From: Streptomyces sp. PKU-EA00015
GTDB taxonomy: Bacteria; Actinomycetota; Actinomycetes; Streptomycetales; Streptomycetaceae
Reading direction: 5' to 3'
DNA length: 64,000 nt
Assembly: GCF_013387495.1 (NCBI RefSeq)
Contig: NZ_JABZEE010000015.1
Coordinates: 124,001 to 188,000, forward strand
In this document: positions 8,425-17,043 of the stretch, one piece after another
How the letters are laid out: each line of letters begins with the position of its first letter
Numbering within the stretch: the stretch's first letter is position 1
Translations under genes and position numbers: made by a program
The notes under the pieces: generated by a model
Told to the model about the DNA's origin: nothing
Databases searched by the model: none
What the model saw: only the letters and a program-made list of their open reading frames with translations

Positions 8425-9816
8425 TCAGTGTGCGGGGGTGAACGTCATCCGGCGGTCGGCCGGTGAGTATCCGCTGAGGGTCACAGTGGGGCCGTGGGTG
8501 GGGATCGACGGGTCGGGGAAGTCGGCGTCCATCGGCCGCTGTCCGTCCGAGCGCCGGTCGACCGTGGGGAACGGCGGCGGGAACGGTGCAGTGGTCTCGA
8601 TCTGCTCCTGGTAGAACGGCAGCCACCGGGCATGGTCGAAGGCGACCGCGCCGATGACGCGTCCCTGGTATCCGTAGACGCCGATGAACCGGTGATCGTC
8701 GAGCGTGCCCTGGGAGATGACGATCTCGGTTCCGAGCGACGGCACACCGACGGACTTGATGTTCACGCCGAACTGTGAGGACCAGAAGGCCGGCACCCAC
8801 ATGTGGGGGATGCGGTCGGTGCTCTCGCTGAGCATGTTGTGGGCCGCGGTCCTTGCCTGCGAGACGGCGTTGCCCCAGTGCTCCAGCGACAGGAACTGGT
8901 AGCCGAACAGGGCGTGCGGGGAGCGGGCGACGTCACCGGCGACGAAGATGTCGTCGGTCACGATTCCACGGACGTCGAAAGCACGGCAGCCGGCGTCGCA
9001 GGCGATGCCGCGAGGCCCGGCACCGAGCCCGGACCCGGCGAGCCACTCGGTGTTGCGGGTGGCGCCGAGCGAGACGACCACCACGTCGGTCTCGACGGTG
9101 GAGCCGTCGGACAGGTGCGCGGCGCGCACCCGTCCCGAGGCGTCGCCCTCCAACGAGGTCACCATGACCCCGCAGCGCAGGTCGACGCCGTGCTTGCGCT
9201 GGAGGTCGCCGGCGACCGCGCCGACCACCCCGCCGAGCGCGCCGACCAGGGGCGCCGCGCCGCGTTCGGCGACGGTGACGGCGACGCCGCGTTCGCGGCA
9301 GGCGGAGGCGATCTCCGAGCCGGTGAACCCGGCGCCGATGACGAAGACCCGCTTGGGGCCCTCCGCGAGCCGCCGTGCGAGCGCGGCGCCGTCGTCGCGG
9401 GTCCGCAGCACGAAGACCCCGTCGAGTTCCGCCTCGGCCTCGCGCGGCCACGGTCGTGCCCGCACGCCGGTGGCGATCAGCAGCCGGTCGTACGGCACCT
9501 CGTCGCCGTCGGCCAGCCGCACCCGCTTGGCGGCCATGTCCAGGCCGGTGGCCGGGACGCCGAGCCGCCAGGTCGCGTCCAGGGCACGGCGCCTGGGCAG
9601 GGCGGTGCGGTCCGCGGTGGACATGCCCAGCAGCACCTGCTTGGACAGCGGGGGCCGGTCGTACGGCTCGTACGGCTCGTCGCCGATCATTGTCAGGGAA
9701 CCGGCGAAGCCCTTGTCGCGGAGGGTCTCCGCGGCGCGCAGGCCCGCCAGCGAGGCGCCGACGACGACGATACGGCCCTCGCGTCTGAGTCTTTCCAGCC
9801 ATCCGTCAGCGTTCAC
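8425..9816 (-). CDS. FAD-dependent ferredoxin reductase
   Basis: 463 residues. N-terminal FAD-binding motif VVVGASLAGLRAAETLR, then YEPYDRPPLSKQVL typical of putidaredoxin-reductase/BphA4-like proteins, a second GxGxxG for NAD(P)H (VFVIGAGFTGSEIASACRE) and the FAD-binding IFVAGDVARSP. It takes electrons from NAD(P)H and passes them to the ferredoxin. It starts with GTG at 9816, inside the last codons of the ferredoxin gene (11-bp overlap), which indicates translational coupling. It is the middle gene of the ferredoxin-reductase-P450 operon. Confidence 0.93.
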   Translation of the reverse strand: MNADGWLERLRREGRIVVVGASLAGLRAAETLRDKGFAGSLTMIGDEPYEPYDRPPLSKQVLLGMSTADRTALPRRRALDATWRLGVPATGLDMAAKRVRLADGDEVPYDRLLIATGVRARPWPREAEAELDGVFVLRTRDDGAALARRLAEGPKRVFVIGAGFTGSEIASACRERGVAVTVAERGAAPLVGALGGVVGAVAGDLQRKHGVDLRCGVMVTSLEGDASGRVRAAHLSDGSTVETDVVVVSLGATRNTEWLAGSGLGAGPRGIACDAGCRAFDVRGIVTDDIFVAGDVARSPHALFGYQFLSLEHWGNAVSQARTAAHNMLSESTDRIPHMWVPAFWSSQFGVNIKSVGVPSLGTEIVISQGTLDDHRFIGVYGYQGRVIGAVAFDHARWLPFYQEQIETTAPFPPPFPTVDRRSDGQRPMDADFPDPSIPTHGPTVTLSGYSPADRRMTFTPAH

Positions 9817-10033
9817 CGGACACCGCCTCGGCCGGTGCGTCCACCGCGTCGACGAGGATGGCCTGGACGGGGCATGCTGCTGCGGCCTGTGCCAGATTCC
9901 CGCGCTGTGCCTCGTCGGTTTCCGGGGTGTACAGCAGCCCCTCCTCGCCGTGCATCGCGAAGACGTCAGGGGCGAGAAACGCGCACTGCGCGTACCCCTG
10001 ACAGTGGTTCAGGTCGACCACAAGCCTTACCAA
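9806..10033 (-). CDS. Ferredoxin, 3Fe-4S type
   Basis: 75 residues. Three cysteines remain: C11 and C17 in HCQGYAQC and C54 in ACPVQAI. The middle Cys of the usual CxxCxxC is absent, which is the mark of single 3Fe-4S cluster ferredoxins that serve actinobacterial P450s. It carries electrons from the reductase to the P450 encoded downstream. The start seems to be TTG at 10033 with AGAGGA upstream; no ATG is available. It is the first gene of the three-gene operon and overlaps the reductase gene. Confidence 0.92.
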   Translation of the reverse strand: MVRLVVDLNHCQGYAQCAFLAPDVFAMHGEEGLLYTPETDEAQRGNLAQAAAACPVQAILVDAVDAPAEAVSGER

Positions 10034-10135
10034 GGGAACGGTCCTCTCCGATCGTCCGGCCCCCTGCGACCACCCTCTGCGTCCGGAGGGGATACGGCGA
10101 CGAGGGCGGACCGTTCGGGTGAGTGCCGTGGCCGG

Positions 10136-10774
10136 TCAGGCCGGGGCGGCGGGCAGCGGGCCGGCGGGGCGCCGGCCCGACAGGATGTACAGGCCGACGA
10201 TCAGCGCCCAGGCCGGGAAGACCAGTTCGGACCAGGGCACGTCCGCTCCCACCAGGAGCAGCGTCAGGCCCGCGAGGTAGCCGAGGACGACGAGCGGGCC
10301 GGGGAAGACGCCGAGGCGGCGGCCGATGGCCGAGGTCGTGAAGATGAACACGGCCGCCATCCGCATGGCGTACGTGGTCAGCAGGGTGTAGGCGAAGTGG
10401 CGGCCGAACGGCGGGTGCTGCTGACTCTCGTCCAGCACGGTCCCAGCCGCCGCGGCACTGGCGAACAGAGTGGCGACGAAGACGAGGCCGCTGCCCAGGA
10501 ACACGGTGGACACGAACCGGTCCTCTTCGTCACCTGCCTGCTCGCGCAGGGCCCCCATGAACCACAGGAAGGCGATCCCGGAGAACGGGAGCAGCGCCAG
10601 CGCTGTCTGCACAGCGCTCCGCTGCCCGGCATCGACGGCGATGTCGTCCCCGTCGGCTCCCCCGGGCAGGGCGATGCGCACCAGGACGATCGCCGTGGCC
10701 ATCAGCATCGCGAACACGACCCCGGCGATCCCGGCGGCCCGTGGTGTCCCGAGGCGCTCGTGCTTGTGGTCCAT
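10136..10774 (-). CDS. Integral membrane protein, unknown function
   Basis: 212 residues with about six hydrophobic helices (for example GIAGVVFAMLMATAIVLV near the start and GPLVVLGYLAGLTLLLVGA near the end). The start at 10774 (MDHKHERLG) has GAGGGA upstream; the open frame continues upstream without coding character. A loop rich in acidic residues follows TM1. No family name can be given with certainty; the arrangement resembles small actinobacterial hypothetical membrane proteins. It is divergent from the DUF4142 gene. Confidence 0.75.
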   Translation of the reverse strand: MDHKHERLGTPRAAGIAGVVFAMLMATAIVLVRIALPGGADGDDIAVDAGQRSAVQTALALLPFSGIAFLWFMGALREQAGDEEDRFVSTVFLGSGLVFVATLFASAAAAGTVLDESQQHPPFGRHFAYTLLTTYAMRMAAVFIFTTSAIGRRLGVFPGPLVVLGYLAGLTLLLVGADVPWSELVFPAWALIVGLYILSGRRPAGPLPAAPA

Positions 10775-11067
10775 GGTCCCTCGCTCTCTGTCCGCACTTC
10801 CTTCGTCCAGACAGCAGCGATCCGCGGATTCGTGCCACCGGGGCCGCCCGGAAGGCCGAGCCATGACCCCCGGTCGCCCGTGCGGGCCGTGGCTTCCGGC
10901 TTCGGCCATCCATCCCGTTCGTACGGCTGGACGGCGGCATGGAGCAGCAAGCCGGTTGAACAACGCAGGAGCCACAGCCGTATCTCCTGCTGCGCGCCGT
11001 GCCAGCCGCCGAACAGCTCCCGGGACGACAGGAACGAAGAATTCTCCATGCCGATCCAGGAGGCACC

Positions 11068-11757
11068 ATGCGTCCGAACCGACGGGCAGCACATACCAGG
11101 GCTTCGATACGAATGGTCGCGGTCGTCGTCGCGGTCTGCGCCGCCGTCACCACCCTGCTGATCCTCGTACGGGGCACCGGCGGCGAAGCGTCCGCCGGCT
11201 CGCCGGCCGGGATCCCGCGGCACGACGGCGGCCACTCGTCCACCACCCGCTCACAGGCGCAGGCGCACGCAGGTCCCCAGCCCGTGACCGAAGTGGACAA
11301 GACCTTCCTCGTCAAGGTCCGCCAAGCGGGTCTGTGGGAGATCCCCGCCGGCCGACTGGCGCAGACCCACGCCGACAGCGAAGCGGTGAAGCGTGCCGGG
11401 CTGCACCTGCTCGACGGCCACAGCAAGCTCGACCAGCTCGTGCGCGAGGACGCCGGCATCCTCGGCGTCTCGCTGCCGAACGAGGCCACAGAGGAACAGC
11501 AGGGCTTCGTCCGGCGCTTGGAGAACGCCCGCGGAGCCGAGTTCGACCGCCTCTTCGCCAACTTGCTGCGTGCCTCGCACGGCAAGATCTTCGCCACCAT
11601 CGGGGAGGTGAGGGCCGCCACCCAGAACGACCTCATCCGCCGTCATGCGCGCCAGGCCAACCAGACCGTGCTTGACCACATGGAGGTCCTGGAGGACACG
11701 GGGCTCGTCGACAGCGCCACCTTCCAGGAAGTGGAAGCCGCCGTCACGCCCGCATAG
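11068..11757 (+). CDS. DUF4142 protein, membrane-anchored/secreted
   Basis: 229 residues. A signal-anchor (VAVVVAVCAAVTTLLILV, ~16-33) is followed by a Gly/Ser/His-rich linker and an alpha-helical domain (~75-225: KTFLVKVRQAGLWEIPAG, HSKLDQLVRE, RHARQANQTVLDHMEVL). This fits the ferritin-like four-helix DUF4142 family, usually exported, of unknown function. AGGAGG at 11058-11063 sits ideally before the ATG at 11068. It is a single gene in its orientation; the next gene is 470 bp away. Confidence 0.8.
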   Translation: MRPNRRAAHTRASIRMVAVVVAVCAAVTTLLILVRGTGGEASAGSPAGIPRHDGGHSSTTRSQAQAHAGPQPVTEVDKTFLVKVRQAGLWEIPAGRLAQTHADSEAVKRAGLHLLDGHSKLDQLVREDAGILGVSLPNEATEEQQGFVRRLENARGAEFDRLFANLLRASHGKIFATIGEVRAATQNDLIRRHARQANQTVLDHMEVLEDTGLVDSATFQEVEAAVTPA

Positions 11758-12223
11758 GCGGCGACGGGGAAGGGCCGACGGATGCACTGAGGGCCTCCAC
11801 CCCTGGCATACACCTTTGCACTGTGCAATTCTTACGGGCGAGGAGGGCCCGGCACACGGCCGGCCCTTGCCCGGGAGCCCGGCACTGGCACGGTGACGCA
11901 GCTCGACACGGCACCCCGGCCCGTGGTCCGGAGCCCTCCTCGCCAGAACCGCGCCGGCCTGCCGAAGCCACCGCACTCCACGCGGCCTCGAGGCGGGGCG
12001 GCGCGGCGGGGTGCTCCGGGCCCATGACCGGTCACCGGCGGTCGGAGCCCCCCCGCCGCCCTCCGGCCGGGTGACGGATCAGCCGGCGCTGAGCCAGAGA
12101 GGTGAGCGCCTGGTCTGTCGGCAGCCGACAGGTCCCGGCTTTGGTGTATGCCTGGTTGCCGGCTAGCTCCCGTGGTCCAGCGCTCTGCCGTACTGCGGGG
12201 CGAGGAATTGCGAAGGGGCTGTC
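11758..12223. other. Intergenic region upstream of the hemerythrin gene
   Basis: No supported gene in 466 bp. The only clear structure is the 13-bp palindrome at 11816-11828, reported separately. Confidence 0.4.
11816..11828. promoter_or_regulatory. Perfect palindrome TTGCACTGTGCAA
   Basis: Six-bp arms around a single T. It lies 60 bp after the DUF4142 stop and about 400 bp before the hemerythrin start, so it is a possible operator for an unannotated transcript; no regulator gene is adjacent. Confidence 0.3.
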
Positions 12224-12787
12224 ATGGATCACGGCGGGAATGTGATTGCTGAGCTGGAGGCCGACCATCGCGAGGTGGAGCAGATCTTCCAGCAGATCGA
12301 GGCGCAGCCGGTGGGGGACCGGCGGAGGCGGGAGCTGGCGGACGAGCTGACGAGGGAGCTCGTGAGGCACTCGGTCGCCGAGGAGATGCACCTGTACCCG
12401 GCGGTACGCGAGTACGTCGAGGACGGTGCGATGCTGGCGGACAAGGAATTGGCCGATCACGCCAAGGTCGAGCGGGTGCTCAAGGACCTCGAGGATCTGA
12501 GCGCGGATGATCCGCGGTTCAACGATCTGGTCGCGAAGCTGAGGCTGGAGGTGGCCTCGCACGTACGTGACGAGGAGAGCCGCCTCTTCCCGAAGCTGGC
12601 AGCCTCCTGCACACCGCAGAAGTTGGATGAGCTGGGAGAGTTCGTTCGCCGGTCCAAGGAGACAGCGCCCACGCGACCCCATCCCTCCATGCCCACGAAA
12701 CCGCCGGTCGCCAAACTGCTGGCGCCCGGCGTGGGGATGGTGGACCGGATTCGGGATGCACTGAGCGGACGCCGTGGGGAGGAATGA
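12224..12787 (+). CDS. Hemerythrin (HHE) domain protein
   Basis: 187 residues, cytoplasmic. Candidate di-iron ligands are placed as expected for the four-helix bundle: H15 (EADHREVE), H49/E53 (VRHSVAEE) with H56, H79 (LADHAKVE) and H113/E117 (SHVRDEE). The C-terminal ~50 residues are a Pro-rich tail. Members bind O2 or NO or take part in redox sensing and iron handling. The ATG at 12224 has GAAGGGG upstream. A hairpin terminator begins four bases after the stop. It is a single-gene unit. Confidence 0.9.
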   Translation: MDHGGNVIAELEADHREVEQIFQQIEAQPVGDRRRRELADELTRELVRHSVAEEMHLYPAVREYVEDGAMLADKELADHAKVERVLKDLEDLSADDPRFNDLVAKLRLEVASHVRDEESRLFPKLAASCTPQKLDELGEFVRRSKETAPTRPHPSMPTKPPVAKLLAPGVGMVDRIRDALSGRRGEE

Positions 12788-12790
12788 ACA

Positions 12791-12821
12791 GCCGGTGCGG
12801 CGCGCCGACAACCGCACCGGC
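12791..12821. terminator. Hairpin terminator after hemerythrin gene
   Basis: GCCGGTGCGG (12791-12800) pairs with CCGCACCGGC (12812-12821) across an 11-nt loop, starting four bases after the stop codon. Typical GC-rich Streptomyces terminator without a clear T-run. Confidence 0.7.
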
Positions 12822-13061
12822 CGCTGTGCCCGCCGTTGACTGGAGCTCGCCGGAGTCCCGATCAGGGAACTGACCGGCATCGACGTGCGCGAGCTCCATG
12901 ACGAGTGCGTACACGCCCTGGAGCCGCTGGCTGCGGACAAGGCCGGCGGCGGCGCCCCGGACGGGCCTGCGCTTACGCGTATACCCGCTGGTGCGGGAGC
13001 CGCGATGGCGCGGGCGCTTTTCCTCCCGGCACAACTGACCGGCCGTCGGCACCAGCAGGAT

Positions 13062-14141
13062 CTACGACTGGAGTACCAGGCGACCTCCCGCGTAGGGGAG
13101 GACTTTGGCGCGAGGCAGATGCACCAGGACCTCCTCCATCGCCGGAATGCCTTCCTCCCGCGGCACCTTCGCCCGGATGAGCCGGCCGGCCACCTCCATC
13201 TCGAGCACGCGCTGCGGCCCGTGGTCCCGGACGCCCCGAAGCCTGGCGGGAAACGTGTTGGGCCCCGGTTCCGTGACGACTTTGACGTACTCGGGCCGGA
13301 TTCCCACCTGGCCCTCGGTGGTGCTCTCCGGAATGTCCCACGCCATGGCCAGGGCCCGGCCCCCAAGGGTGACGTTGCCGTGTGCCCGGTCCACGGTCAA
13401 GAAGTTCATTGCCGGTGATCCGATGAAGTAGCCGACGTACGTTGACGAAGGGGCCTCGAAAAGCTGCTCCGGAGTGCCCTGCTGCATGGCTCGGCCGTCC
13501 TTCATGACCAGCACTTCCTGCGCAATGCTCATTGCTTCGTACTGGTCGTGGGTGACGTAGATGACCGTGGGCCGGAACTGCTCCGTGATCTCGCGGATCT
13601 TGCGCCGCAGCGAGTGCTTCAACTGTGGATCGATGACGGTCAGCGGTTCGTCCATCAGCACGGCGGCCACGTCATCGCGGACAAGACCACGGCCGAGCGA
13701 GATGAGCTGCTTGTCGTCGGCGGTGAGCCGCCGGGCGGGCTGCCTCAGCCGGTCGTCGAGGTCCAGTGCCTCGGCGACCTGATGGACCTTGGCATCGATC
13801 CTCGCCTTGTCCCACCGGCGGCACTGCAGGGGGAAGGCGAGGTTCTCGTACACCGTCATCGACTGGTAGATGACGGGAAACTGGAAGACCTGGGCGATGT
13901 TGCGCGCCTTGGTCGGCAGAGCAGTGACGTCCGCGCCGTCGAAGAGGATTTGGCCCTGTGTCGGCCTGACCAGCCCGGACAGGATGTTCAGCAGCGTGGT
14001 CTTGCCGCAGCCCGACGGCCCGACCAGTGCGTAGGTCTTGCCGGCCTCGAAGGTCAGCGCGAGTGGCTTGAGAGCCCACTGCTCCTCTTCGACCCCGTGC
14101 GCGTAGCTGTGCCCGACGTCGACGATGTCCAACTGCGTCAT
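13062..14141 (-). CDS. ABC transporter ATPase (GlpT-like), degenerate signature loop
   Basis: 359 residues: an ATPase domain (1-235) plus a C-terminal TOBE/MalK-like domain. Walker A is canonical (GPSGCGKTT), Q-loop VFQFP, Walker B AVLMDEP, and the H-loop His is present (VTHDQYEAM). The LSGGQ signature is replaced by LTADDKQ. It pairs with the ATPase encoded just upstream, which has the complementary pattern. Last gene of the dehydrogenase-ABC operon; its ATG lies one base after the stop of the preceding gene. Predicted role: energising uptake of a polyol or sugar-like substrate. The resemblance to rhizobial GlpS/GlpT glycerol transporter ATPases is from memory of motif patterns. Confidence 0.88.
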   Translation of the reverse strand: MTQLDIVDVGHSYAHGVEEEQWALKPLALTFEAGKTYALVGPSGCGKTTLLNILSGLVRPTQGQILFDGADVTALPTKARNIAQVFQFPVIYQSMTVYENLAFPLQCRRWDKARIDAKVHQVAEALDLDDRLRQPARRLTADDKQLISLGRGLVRDDVAAVLMDEPLTVIDPQLKHSLRRKIREITEQFRPTVIYVTHDQYEAMSIAQEVLVMKDGRAMQQGTPEQLFEAPSSTYVGYFIGSPAMNFLTVDRAHGNVTLGGRALAMAWDIPESTTEGQVGIRPEYVKVVTEPGPNTFPARLRGVRDHGPQRVLEMEVAGRLIRAKVPREEGIPAMEEVLVHLPRAKVLPYAGGRLVLQS

Positions 14142-14142
14142 A

Positions 14143-15246
14143 TCAACGCCCTTCCACTGAAGCGAGATCGTAGGAAGGCGTCCGCACGAGCGCCCCTTCC
14201 TCGTCGAAGGCGAACAAACGCTCGGGACGGAGTCGCAGTTTCACCAGGTCACCGAGAGCGACGTCATGGATGCCCTCGATCTGTATGACGAACGGGGTCT
14301 CGCCGACGGCCGCATGGACGAACGTCTCCGACCCGGAGATCTCGACGAAGGTGACCTCGCCCTCGACGCCGGCGGACGCCAGGCCGACGTCCGTCGCGCG
14401 CAGGCCGAACTGGTAGGCGCCGTCGGGCAGATCGGCGAGATGCGCGGACACGTGCGTGGCCTGGAAGCCGGCAACCGTGACCTGACCGCTCCCGATGCGG
14501 CCTGTGAAGATGTTCATGGGCGGGTCGTTGATGATGGACGCCACCGTGGTCGTCGCCGGGCGCTCGAAGACCTCCTGCGGAGGACCGATCTGGAGGATCC
14601 GCCCCTCGTGCATGACCAGCACCACGTCTCCGAGCATCATCGCCTCGGCGGGCTCGGTCGTCGTGTAGATCACTATGGTGTCGCCCTGGTCGGAGAAGAG
14701 GGTCTTGAACTCGTCTCGCAACTGTTCACGCAACTTGTAGTCCAGATTGGCCAGCGGCTCGTCGAGCAGGAGGATGCCCGTGGATCGGGCGAGGGCCCGA
14801 GCCAGCGCCACTCGCTGCTGCTGGCCGCCGGAGAGCTGAGACGGCTTGCGCCGCTCGAAGTCGGCAAGGCCGACACGTGCCAGGCTCTCCCTCACACGCC
14901 GCCGGATCTCGTCTCGTGACAGTCCCGCCCGCTTGAGCGGGAAGGCGACGTTGTCGAACACATTGAGATGCGGGTAGTTGATGAACTGCTGGTACACCAT
15001 GGCGGTGTCGCGCCGCCAGACCGGCGTCTTCAGGAAGTCGGCTCCCTCCCTGGTCAGGGAGCCGGAGTCGACCGCCTGCAGACCGGCCAGTGCCCGCAGC
15101 AGCGTGGTCTTTCCCGCCATCGTCCGGCCGATGACGGTGTGGAGCCGTCCCGGCTCGAAGACCGCGGTCACCTCCTTGAGATGATCGACGCCGTCGACGG
15201 TCAGGCACAGATCGGTGGCGCTCAGATCAGTGGCACTCAGCTTCAT
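14143..15246 (-). CDS. ABC transporter ATPase (GlpS-like), variant Walker A and H-loop
   Basis: 367 residues with an MKLSATDLSATD start at 15246; its ATG overlaps the permease stop (ATGA), so translation is coupled. The signature LSGGQQQRVALARAL and Walker B ILLLDEPLANLD are canonical, but Walker A is GRTMAGKTT (Met in place of the usual small residue) and the H-loop is YTTTEPAEAM, lacking the switch histidine. The C-terminal ~130 residues form the TOBE regulatory domain of MalK-type ATPases. Together with the next ATPase it should form a heterodimer with one consensus and one degenerate ATP site. Confidence 0.88.
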   Translation of the reverse strand: MKLSATDLSATDLCLTVDGVDHLKEVTAVFEPGRLHTVIGRTMAGKTTLLRALAGLQAVDSGSLTREGADFLKTPVWRRDTAMVYQQFINYPHLNVFDNVAFPLKRAGLSRDEIRRRVRESLARVGLADFERRKPSQLSGGQQQRVALARALARSTGILLLDEPLANLDYKLREQLRDEFKTLFSDQGDTIVIYTTTEPAEAMMLGDVVLVMHEGRILQIGPPQEVFERPATTTVASIINDPPMNIFTGRIGSGQVTVAGFQATHVSAHLADLPDGAYQFGLRATDVGLASAGVEGEVTFVEISGSETFVHAAVGETPFVIQIEGIHDVALGDLVKLRLRPERLFAFDEEGALVRTPSYDLASVEGR

Positions 15247-16088
15247 CGGACCGCTCCCGAGAGGTTGCCTTTTGACAGATAGCGCTCGACCCGGAGCGCG
15301 AGAAGAACCAGCGGCGTCACACCGAAGAGGGCGGCTGCGGACAGGGTCCACCAGGGCGGGATGGACGAATTGAGGGCGACGACAGCCTGGGGCAGGGTCT
15401 GGACCTCGGTGAAGGTCAGCCTGAAGGCGAAGAAGAAGTCGTTCCAGCCGAACACGACGCAGAACATCGCGGCCACGGTCAGCCCGGGCAGGGAATTCGG
15501 CAGGATCGCACGCACGAAGGTCTGGAACGGGCCGCAGCCGTCGAGCATGGCCATCTCGTCGATCTCACGCGGAATGCCGTTGAAGAAGTCGACCATCACC
15601 CAGACCGCGATCGGCAGCAGCAGGGCGACCGTCACGATGACCAGTCCGAGGATGGTGTCCAGCAGGCCCGTCCACTGGAGCAGGTAGAAGAACGGGATCA
15701 CCAGGACGACGGGCGGCATGATCCGCTGCGACACGAAGAAGAAGACGATGTCGCTGTTCTTGACGAAGCCGAACTTGAAGCGGTATCGGGACAACGCGTA
15801 GGCGGCCAGGGACCCGAGGACGAGGCTGATGGCCGAGGCCGCGACGGTGACGATGGCGCTGTTGACGAAGGGCTGCATCACATCGACACCCCCGGCTCCG
15901 CCGAAGATGTTGCGCCACCCGGTGACGGTGGGTTCGTACTGCAGCCATGGCAGGTAAGTGGCGCCCCTCTGTACGCCGTTGACGTCCTTGAAACTGGTCG
16001 TCATGGCCCAGAAGAACGGTCCCGCGACGAAGCACGCCCAGAGGGCGATCACCGTGTACTTGAATACGGGATAAAGGCGCGACCTCAT
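15243..16088 (-). CDS. ABC transporter permease (MalG-like)
   Basis: 281 residues, six predicted membrane helices, and the EAA loop IPREIDEMAMLDGCGPFQ before TM5, as in carbohydrate-type (CUT1) permeases. The N-terminus MRSRLYPVFKYTVIALWACF is the first helix. Its start overlaps the stop of the upstream permease (ATGA at 16085-16088). It forms the membrane channel with the upstream permease. Confidence 0.92.
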   Translation of the reverse strand: MRSRLYPVFKYTVIALWACFVAGPFFWAMTTSFKDVNGVQRGATYLPWLQYEPTVTGWRNIFGGAGGVDVMQPFVNSAIVTVAASAISLVLGSLAAYALSRYRFKFGFVKNSDIVFFFVSQRIMPPVVLVIPFFYLLQWTGLLDTILGLVIVTVALLLPIAVWVMVDFFNGIPREIDEMAMLDGCGPFQTFVRAILPNSLPGLTVAAMFCVVFGWNDFFFAFRLTFTEVQTLPQAVVALNSSIPPWWTLSAAALFGVTPLVLLALRVERYLSKGNLSGAVR

Positions 16089-16963
16089 GAGTCCCCCTTC
16101 AGCTTGAAGGCCCTGGCGAGCAGGGCGGCGACGACCGTGAGCGTGACGATCATCAGGACCAGATAGGTCAGGGACATCGCCCCGCTGTACCCCGTCTGCT
16201 GATCCCTGAGCCCCTGGATGTAGAGGTAGTAGCCCGGCGTCTCCGTGGCGGAGCCGGGCCCCCCGGAGGTCAGCACGTAGACGCTGTCGGAGAGCTTGGA
16301 CGCCTCGATCAGCCGGATGATGATCGCCGCGACCGACACCGGCGCCATGAGCGGGAAGGTCACCTTCCGGAAGGTGCGCCAAGCGTCCGCCCCGTCGATG
16401 GCCGCGGCCATGAACGGTTCCTTGGGCAGGCTCAACAGGCCGGCCAGCAGCAGCAGGAACATGAACGGGGTCCACTGCCAGACCTCGACGGTCATCAGCG
16501 CGACCAGCGCCGGACCGGACTCGGTGAGCCAGGCAACCTTGGGCAGGCCGAGCATCCCGAGCAGATCGTTCACCGGCCCCAGCGACTCGTGGAAGATCAT
16601 TTGCCAGATGGCGGCCATGATCACGGGAGTGGTCATCATGGGGACGAGGAACAGCACCCGCCACAGACGACGGCCGCGTGTCTCACGCCAGACGAGCAGG
16701 GCCATCCCGAATCCGATCACATACTGGATCAGGACGGTGCCGCCCGCCAGCAGGACCAGACGCATGATCGAGGACCAGAATCGGCTGTCGTGCAGCATCG
16801 TGGCGTAGTTGGCCGCACCGATGAAGTCCAACTGAGGGTTGCTGACGTTCCAGCCGGAAAAGCTGACACGAATGGTGAACAGAAGCGGAAAGATGATGAT
16901 GAGTGCGAGCGTGAGCAGTCCTGGGAGGAGGAACATGCTCTTGTGCCGGCGCAGAGCTTCCAT
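16085..16963 (-). CDS. ABC transporter permease (MalF-like)
   Basis: 292 residues with six membrane helices (FLLPGLLTLALIIIFPLLF near the N-terminus) and the EAA loop region (EPFMAAAIDGADAWRTF). AAGGA lies five bases before the ATG at 16963. The 80-bp gap to the binding-protein gene contains a strong hairpin. Partner of the downstream permease in the same operon. Confidence 0.92.
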   Translation of the reverse strand: MEALRRHKSMFLLPGLLTLALIIIFPLLFTIRVSFSGWNVSNPQLDFIGAANYATMLHDSRFWSSIMRLVLLAGGTVLIQYVIGFGMALLVWRETRGRRLWRVLFLVPMMTTPVIMAAIWQMIFHESLGPVNDLLGMLGLPKVAWLTESGPALVALMTVEVWQWTPFMFLLLLAGLLSLPKEPFMAAAIDGADAWRTFRKVTFPLMAPVSVAAIIIRLIEASKLSDSVYVLTSGGPGSATETPGYYLYIQGLRDQQTGYSGAMSLTYLVLMIVTLTVVAALLARAFKLKGDS

Positions 16964-16992
16964 GGTTGTCCTTGTGGAAGTGGGCGGGCGCC

Positions 16993-17027
16993 CCCGGGTG
17001 GCCGACCGGCTCGGCCGGCCACCCGGG
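16993..17027. terminator. Hairpin between binding-protein and permease genes
   Basis: CCCGGGTGGCC (16993-17003) pairs perfectly with GGCCACCCGGG (17017-17027). It lies inside an operon, after the binding-protein stop. Such hairpins usually stabilise the 5' part or reduce read-through so that binding protein exceeds permease; that role is inferred. Confidence 0.6.
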
Positions 17028-17043
17028 ACGTCCCGTCATCAGG

